DNA from: an uncultured Lachnospiraceae bacterium | GTDB taxonomy: Bacteria; Bacillota; Clostridia; Lachnospirales; Lachnospiraceae | Reading direction: 5' to 3' | Length of the DNA: 40,255 nucleotides | Assembly (NCBI GenBank): GCA_945621435.1 | Contig: CALZBR010000022.1 | Span: 1-40,255 of the forward strand | Shown: one piece after another, positions 35,283-40,255 of the stretch | Numbering within the stretch: the first letter of the stretch is position 1 | Layout: each line of letters opens with the position of its first letter | Notes under the pieces: generated by a model | Told to the model about the DNA's origin: nothing | Database searches by the model: none | Seen by the model: only the letters and a program-made list of their open reading frames with translations | Made by a program: the position numbers and the translations under genes

Positions 35283-36260
35283 ATGTGTACAGCAGCAACC
35301 TATAAAACGAAGGACTTCTATTTCGGAAGGACGCTGGATTATGAGTTTTCTTACGGGGACGAGGTGACGATTACTCCCCGAAACTATCCGTTTCATTTTA
35401 GAGAAAAGGAAAGTATGGATTCTCATTATGCCATCATCGGTATGGCTTATGTGACAGAGGACTATCCATTGTATTATGACGCCGTAAATGAAAAAGGTCT
35501 TGGAATGGCAGGACTGAATTTTGTGGGAAATGCCGTTTACAGAGAGAGTGCCGGGGGAAGAGACAATATTGCGCAGTATGAGTTTATTCCTTGGATTCTC
35601 GGACAATGCAGTACGGTTCGTGAGGCAAGACAACTCATGGAAAACATCAATCTGCTGAATACACCGTTCAATGAAAAACTGCCCCTGGCTCAACTGCATT
35701 GGATGATATCCGACTGTGACGAATCCATTGTAGTGGAATCGGTGACAGAGGGAATCAGGGTGTATGATAACCCGGTGGGTGTGATGACCAATAACCCAAC
35801 CTTTGACCAACAGCTGTTTGCGCTGAACAATTATATGAGCCTGTCCCCCGGAACTCCGGAAAACCGTTTTGCGTCCGGGCTGGAGTTGCAGCACTACAGC
35901 AGAGGCATGGGAGCTCTGGGACTTCCCGGTGACTTGTCCTCCCAGTCCCGTTTTGTCAGGGTGGCATTCGTAAAGATGAATTCTCTCTCCGGTGAAAGCG
36001 AGAAGGAGAGTGTCAGCCAGTTTTTTCATATCCTCGGCTCGGTAGATCAACAAAGAGGCTGCTGTGAGCTGGAGGAGGGGAAATACGAGATTACCATATA
36101 TACCTCCTGCTGTAATGCCACAAAGGGGATTTACTATTATACCTCTTACGATAATCACCAGATTACTGCAGTAGATATGCACAGGGAGAACCTTGAGGGA
36201 GGGAAACTGGTAAGATATCCCTTGATTAAGGAGGAGCAGATCAGGCTGCAGAATGAGTAA
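35283..36260 (+). CDS. bsh: Bile salt hydrolase (choloylglycine hydrolase)
   Basis: The 325-residue Ntn-hydrolase removes glycine or taurine from conjugated bile salts. The catalytic Cys is residue 2, exposed after Met removal. Family residues are visible: FGRTLDYE (Arg16, Asp19), AGLNFVGNA, VMTNNPTFD (substrate Asn), GLPGDLSSQSRFVR (Arg). The NNPTFD and GLPGD-SS-SRFVR stretches favour bile salt hydrolase over penicillin V acylase. It has no signal peptide, as is usual for the cytoplasmic enzyme. AAAGGACGAG precedes the ATG. The transporter remnant just upstream may once have handled bile acids; that link is inference. Confidence 0.9.
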   Translation: MCTAATYKTKDFYFGRTLDYEFSYGDEVTITPRNYPFHFREKESMDSHYAIIGMAYVTEDYPLYYDAVNEKGLGMAGLNFVGNAVYRESAGGRDNIAQYEFIPWILGQCSTVREARQLMENINLLNTPFNEKLPLAQLHWMISDCDESIVVESVTEGIRVYDNPVGVMTNNPTFDQQLFALNNYMSLSPGTPENRFASGLELQHYSRGMGALGLPGDLSSQSRFVRVAFVKMNSLSGESEKESVSQFFHILGSVDQQRGCCELEEGKYEITIYTSCCNATKGIYYYTSYDNHQITAVDMHRENLEGGKLVRYPLIKEEQIRLQNE

Positions 36261-36314
36261 ACGAGAAGAGGTGGGCAAAAGAAGAGATTACCATAGAGTG
36301 AAAGGGGGTGTGAT

Positions 36315-36554
36315 ATGAAATACGGAATCTTGGGAATCGTATTGGGCGTAGCTGTCGCTTTGTTTTTCTTTAATTTATTCTTCAGTGGAGGCTCAAGAGG
36401 AATCAGTGTCAGAACACATGAGCGGAGCAGATGCAGGGCAAGTCTTCAAACAAGGGGAAAAAAGAGAATATTTTGGATTCTGATAATGATAGCAGCCATT
36501 GTTGCAGTCAGTTTCTTCTTTACTTTAAGCGCAGGAATTTTATATTCTACGTAA
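36315..36554 (+). CDS. Small two-helix membrane protein
   Basis: Not recognised. The 79-residue product has an N-terminal membrane helix (about 4-24), a short basic loop (RTHERSRCRASLQTRGKKR) and a second helix (about 52-76). AAAGGGGG lies seven bases before the ATG, which supports real expression. The positive middle loop suggests both ends face outward. It lies 54 bases after bsh and may share its transcript. Confidence 0.6.
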   Translation: MKYGILGIVLGVAVALFFFNLFFSGGSRGISVRTHERSRCRASLQTRGKKRIFWILIMIAAIVAVSFFFTLSAGILYST

Positions 36555-36620
36555 GCTAAGATGGATAAGTTATGAACAAAAGTTTATGATTAAAAAACAA
36601 AAGAAATGAGGGGATGGAAT

Positions 36621-37355
36621 ATGTTTTGTGAACAATGTGGAACTGAATTGAAAGAGGGAGGTCTTTTTTGTATCAGCTGCGGACATAAGCAGGGAGAACC
36701 CGTGCGAATACAGCCCGGACAGGAGAATATAACCGGACAGTATCTTGGGGAGCAGAGTACGCCGGAGAAGGCAGCAAGCGGCATCCCTGGTTTTGGAAGG
36801 AGCACCAGCTATATTTCCTCCACAGGAGCAACCGGTTTTGTTGAACCGGATGAGATTCCTTTGTATAGCCTGACAAACGGAGTTTTGAATCATTTGATTA
36901 CAGGAAGAGGAATCAATAAGGATGATGCCATACTTACGAATAAGAGAATGTATTATTCTCACCGGGCAGGTATTGTTAATAAGGTTAGCAATGAAGAAAT
37001 TGTGGATTTGAAAGATATCACAGGAACCAAGATCCTGAATTACAGCCCAATCTGGCTGATTATTCTTGCTGTCTTGGGTATGATCGTCTCTGTTTGCATG
37101 TTCGCCAGTGACGTTCCCATAGGCGGAGTTTTCGGACTGGTGGTAGCGATTGTTTTAGGAATCACATATGTATTTACGAAGGACACAATCCTATCTGTGG
37201 AATATGCAGGAGGATTTATCGAGTTCAGCATGCATTCCTACGGAATGCAAAACGTCCGTTTCTTCCAGAGATGCATCTATGCTGCGAAGGAAGTGCAGAA
37301 GACAGAGGAATTTGAGTACATACATAAGGTCAGTGTGGTAGAGAAGCCTGAGTAG
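36621..37355 (+). CDS. Zinc-ribbon membrane protein with PH-like domain
   Basis: The start is at ATG 36621 after GAGGGGATGG; the ATG at 36606 lies before that site. The 244-residue product opens with a rubredoxin-like zinc ribbon (CEQCGTELKEGGLFCISCGHK), then a flexible Pro/Gly-rich linker. A bacterial PH-like domain follows (about 80-240: ILTNKRMYYSHRAGIVNKVSNEEIVDLKDITGTKI) with two membrane helices inserted (about 143-187). Such zinc-ribbon/PH proteins are common and uncharacterised in Firmicutes. Confidence 0.7.
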   Translation: MFCEQCGTELKEGGLFCISCGHKQGEPVRIQPGQENITGQYLGEQSTPEKAASGIPGFGRSTSYISSTGATGFVEPDEIPLYSLTNGVLNHLITGRGINKDDAILTNKRMYYSHRAGIVNKVSNEEIVDLKDITGTKILNYSPIWLIILAVLGMIVSVCMFASDVPIGGVFGLVVAIVLGITYVFTKDTILSVEYAGGFIEFSMHSYGMQNVRFFQRCIYAAKEVQKTEEFEYIHKVSVVEKPE

Positions 37356-37386
37356 AGTCATTACAAAAGAAACGAGTACGAAACTA

Positions 37387-37794
37387 ATGCAAAAAGAATT
37401 CATACGAACTGTCAAATATGTCCTGTTTTCTGTATCTGCAGGGATTATCCAGATTGGGGTCTTTACTATCCTTAACGAATTGGTACATCTGGATTATTGG
37501 GTTTGTTATCTCATAGCACTTGTTTGCAGTGTCCTTTGGAATTTTACCCTGAACAGAAAATTTACTTTTAAGAGTTCCGCTAATGTACCAAAAGCAATGC
37601 TTTTGGTTGCCCTATATTATTTGGTATTTACACCACTTAGTACATTGCTTGAAAAATATCTCACTATCGACTGCTCAGTTAATGAATATCTGGTTACTAT
37701 TATGAATATGATAATCAACTTCGTAACTGAGTTCTTGTATCAGAGATTCGTTGTATTCAGGGACTCCATCGACAGTAACACAAAAATTCAGTAG
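37387..37794 (+). CDS. GtrA-family membrane protein
   Basis: The 135-residue product has four membrane helices and the GtrA/DPMS pattern, with VCSVLWNFTLNRKFTFKSS at the middle and FLYQRFVVFRD at the end. GtrA proteins are linked to moving lipid-linked sugars across the membrane. No glycosyltransferase is adjacent; an alpha-galactosidase follows after 12 bases, so the two are probably cotranscribed. The ribosome-binding site is weak. Confidence 0.82.
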   Translation: MQKEFIRTVKYVLFSVSAGIIQIGVFTILNELVHLDYWVCYLIALVCSVLWNFTLNRKFTFKSSANVPKAMLLVALYYLVFTPLSTLLEKYLTIDCSVNEYLVTIMNMIINFVTEFLYQRFVVFRDSIDSNTKIQ

Positions 37795-37806
37795 AGGAGG
37801 AAAAAT

Positions 37807-39063
37807 ATGGTTGCGAAGAATCCGCCAATGGGATGGAACAGCTGGGATTGCTACGGGGCAGCTGTGAAGGAACAGCAGGTTAGAGAAAATGCCGAATATA
37901 TGGCAAAGTATATGAAGGAATACGGGTGGGAGTATGTTGTGGTTGATATCCAGTGGTATCAGCCGACAGCCGGTTCTCATGCGTATGAACCCTTTTCGGA
38001 AGTGAGAATGGATGAATACGGGAGACTGCTGCCTGCCGAAAACAGATTTCCCTCTGCTGCCGGAGGAAAAGGTTTTGCACCGCTGGCAGAGTATGTACAT
38101 AGCCTTGGATTAAAGTTCGGTATTCATATTATGAGGGGAATGCCCAGAATGGCGGCACATTTAAGGCTGCCGGTTTATGGTACGGAATATACTGCCGATG
38201 AGATCGCAGACCCCAATTCTATCTGTTGCTGGAATCCGGATATGTATGGCCTGAAATGTTTACAGATGGAGGAAGGCGCCAGAGCATATTATGAGAGCAT
38301 TTTTTCGTTATATGCACAATGGGGTGTGGACTTTGTAAAGGTGGACGATATTGCAAGGGAATATCCTCACTGTGAGAGAGAGATAGAGATTATCAGTCAG
38401 TCTCTTAGAAAGTGTGGAAGGGAGATGGTTCTGTCCCTGTCTCCGGGACCGGCGCCTCTTGATAAGGCTGAGCATTTGAAAAAATATGCAAACATGTGGA
38501 GAATAACGGATGATTTCTGGGATGACTGGAAGCTGCTTCTGGCAATGTTTGAACGAGCTGAAAAATGGTGTACTCATGCCGGACCCGGTCATTGGCCGGA
38601 TGCAGATATGCTTCCTGTGGGAGCACTCAGACAATGCACGGATACAACGGACTGGACACGTTTTTCCAAGGATGAGCAGATGTCGATGATGAGCCTGTGG
38701 TGCATGATGAGAGCCCCCCTGATTGCCGGAGGAGACCTTCCAAAGAATGATGATTTTTCTCTGCGCTTATTGACGAATGCAGATATTTTGGAGATCGAAA
38801 AAACGACCCATTGCGCCCACCAGCTATACCGTACAGAGGATGAAATTGCATGGCTGGCACCACGGCGCGACGGACAGGGAGTCTATGTAGCAGTGTTTAA
38901 CATCTCTGAAAAGGCAAGGATGGTCGAACTACAGTTGGAACAGTATAATCTGGAGAACTATACTTGTGCAAAGGAGCTGTGGAGCGGTAAGCAAAGCAGG
39001 CTTAATGGTATCATAAAGACAAAGCTGCCAAAACATGGTGCTTCTGTTTATAAGCTGGTATAA
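37807..39063 (+). CDS. Alpha-galactosidase, glycoside hydrolase family 27
   Basis: The 418-residue enzyme removes terminal alpha-galactose or a related sugar. It opens with the family hallmark PPMGWNSWDCYG; the catalytic nucleophile is D180 in DFVKVDD, and the acid/base is D235 or D236 in WRITDD. GPGHWPDADML and MRAPLIAGGDL are also typical, and a small beta-sandwich ends the protein. No signal peptide is present, so it would work on imported oligosaccharides such as melibiose or raffinose. Related activities (for example beta-L-arabinopyranosidase) occur in GH27 and cannot be excluded. AGGAGG precedes the ATG. Confidence 0.88.
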   Translation: MVAKNPPMGWNSWDCYGAAVKEQQVRENAEYMAKYMKEYGWEYVVVDIQWYQPTAGSHAYEPFSEVRMDEYGRLLPAENRFPSAAGGKGFAPLAEYVHSLGLKFGIHIMRGMPRMAAHLRLPVYGTEYTADEIADPNSICCWNPDMYGLKCLQMEEGARAYYESIFSLYAQWGVDFVKVDDIAREYPHCEREIEIISQSLRKCGREMVLSLSPGPAPLDKAEHLKKYANMWRITDDFWDDWKLLLAMFERAEKWCTHAGPGHWPDADMLPVGALRQCTDTTDWTRFSKDEQMSMMSLWCMMRAPLIAGGDLPKNDDFSLRLLTNADILEIEKTTHCAHQLYRTEDEIAWLAPRRDGQGVYVAVFNISEKARMVELQLEQYNLENYTCAKELWSGKQSRLNGIIKTKLPKHGASVYKLV

Positions 39064-39111
39064 AACAGATTCCATTATGGGACGGAACCACATTCAAGGC
39101 AACTTGTCCCC

Positions 39112-40215
39112 TCATGACCCGCTTGACTGATATTTCCGCACTCCGAAACGCCATAACGCATAAGAAGGAATCAAAAACCACAGTGCCGCAAGCGGCAGGA
39201 AAATATAAATTGGATTTCCTGTTCTGTCCAGCAGATACAGAAGCGGATAATACTGTACCAGCGCATAGGGAATCACGAAGGTTGTGATTTGAAGCATTCT
39301 TTTTCCGTAGACGCCAAAGGGATACTTACCGTATTCCCGGGCTCCATCCGTAAGGAGGTTCATAAATTCGAGTCCCTCTAATGTGAAAAAGCTCAATGCC
39401 GCATAGATCATAAACAGGCCCGTAAACAGCCCGACTCCAGTACCTGTAATACTTCGCTTCTGGGTCTGAGCAGTACTCTGTCAAAGGTTCCCTGTCGGAT
39501 CATGGATGGAAAGGTGTCAAAGCCTCTCGGACAGATTTCCGCTGTAAATCCGAAAAGGAACATTTCCCGTGGAGGCAAATGGATTCCATTCCAGGATTCG
39601 CTGCACATGCTCCGGGAAAAAGGGCAATGGAATAATCTGTCCCGACAAGACTTCAACGATGGAGCAAAACAGGATGCGAAGCCCGTCTCCGGATATGGTA
39701 AATAAGGAAGTAACATATACCATCATATTCAGGGATACCATGACCAGAAGCCCCAATACCAAAGAGAGCAGAAACCGGAGAAATGCGGTGGGGGAAGCGG
39801 GCAATCCGAGTCCATAGCCCTCCGGTAAAAGTGCAGCCACCACCAAGATAGGAACACAGCGAAGGAAGGCTTTGGATAACCGGAACGCAACACTCCTGGC
39901 AAACCACATATCATAAACATGCACCGGTCGGCACAGTTCATAAGCCAGATTGCCATTCTTGATGAGTTCAAAGATTTCACCTTCAAACATCCAGGCACCG
40001 AAAAATGCCAGCAATGCCTGTTGAAGCCAGACATAGGATGAAGTTGCCTGCAGGGTCATGGGATATGCCGAAGGATCTGCCTCATAAAAGGCGTGAAATA
40101 CCATAATCTCCATAAAGCCCCAAAAAAACTGTGTTACAATACCTGCCAGGGCTGCAGTACGGTATTGCAGACCTGTCACAAGGCGCAGCCTGAAAAAGGA
40201 AAAAATTAGATATTT
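39112..40215 (-). pseudogene. Decayed pair of ABC-2 type permease genes
   Basis: Read on the minus strand, the first permease runs from about 40215 to 39541 (GLQYRTAALAGIVTQFFWGFMEI ... IPLPFFPEHVQRILEWNPFAS). Its usual ATG is absent (CTG at that place) and the A-run after it looks one base too long. Near 39540 its C-terminus is missing and it joins, out of frame, the middle of a second permease (RGFDTFPSMIRQGTFDRVLLRP). Near 39430 a further deletion joins this to the last third (GLFTGLFMIYAALSFFTLEGLEFMN ... KYQSSG) in yet another frame, ending at 39112. Intact partners are about 260 residues each. The expected ATPase would lie beyond the window edge. Confidence 0.75.
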
Positions 40216-40255
40216 TTGTCAGATAAAGCGGCTTAATGACACTCTCAGGTGGAAA

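Overview
The window looks like a chromosomal segment of a spore-forming, probably motile gut Firmicute of the Lachnospiraceae type. This is inferred from gene content, not from a marker-gene search. Evidence is spoVT behind a sigma-G-like promoter, a spoIIQ-like gene behind a sigma-F-like promoter, an exact-match sigma-D (flagellar-type) promoter, a T-box-controlled type-2 ileS, a bile salt hydrolase, and strong purine-rich ribosome-binding sites with some TTG/GTG starts. No rRNA, tRNA, CRISPR, prophage or insertion sequence was seen.

Layout. Positions 1-5163 hold a tightly overlapping operon: a PfkB sugar-kinase remnant with its middle missing, a membrane leucine-rich-repeat protein, a radical SAM/SPASM enzyme, a 120-residue protein ending in Gly/Ser and 14 Asn, and a membrane zinc-ribbon protein. 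This is the best candidate for an undescribed peptide- or protein-modification system. Positions 5247-7244 carry spoVT and a convergent Cache-HAMP-GGDEF cyclase. Positions 7273-16469 are housekeeping: T-box and ileS, glgP, an aconitase-family hydratase and an SseB-domain protein. Positions 16490-21317 mix a sigma-D-driven calcium-loop protein, spoIIQ, an amidohydrolase and a GH9-like lipoprotein without recognisable catalytic residues. Positions 21322-29332 hold cell-wall, lipid, pyrimidine and potassium genes (ddl, murF, plsC on the other strand, a PrcB-like lipoprotein, pyrC, trkA, trkH). Positions 29404-33532 hold a two-lobed esterase-like protein and a convergent GGDEF-EAL protein fused to a beta-helix-like C-terminus. 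Positions 33634-40255 are accessory: a highly structured intergenic element, a DUF3592 membrane protein, a decayed MFS transporter, bile salt hydrolase, small membrane and zinc-ribbon proteins, GtrA, a GH27 alpha-galactosidase and a decayed ABC-2 permease pair.

How the genes fit together. ddl and murF make and attach the D-Ala-D-Ala end of the peptidoglycan precursor. trkA and trkH form one potassium uptake system. spoIIQ and spoVT are forespore genes, each with a promoter matching its expected sigma factor. Bile salt hydrolase and GH27 fit life in the gut. A recurring oddity is gene decay by internal deletion with both gene ends kept (PfkB, MFS, ABC-2 permeases). Functional calls rest on motifs read by eye; no database search was run.
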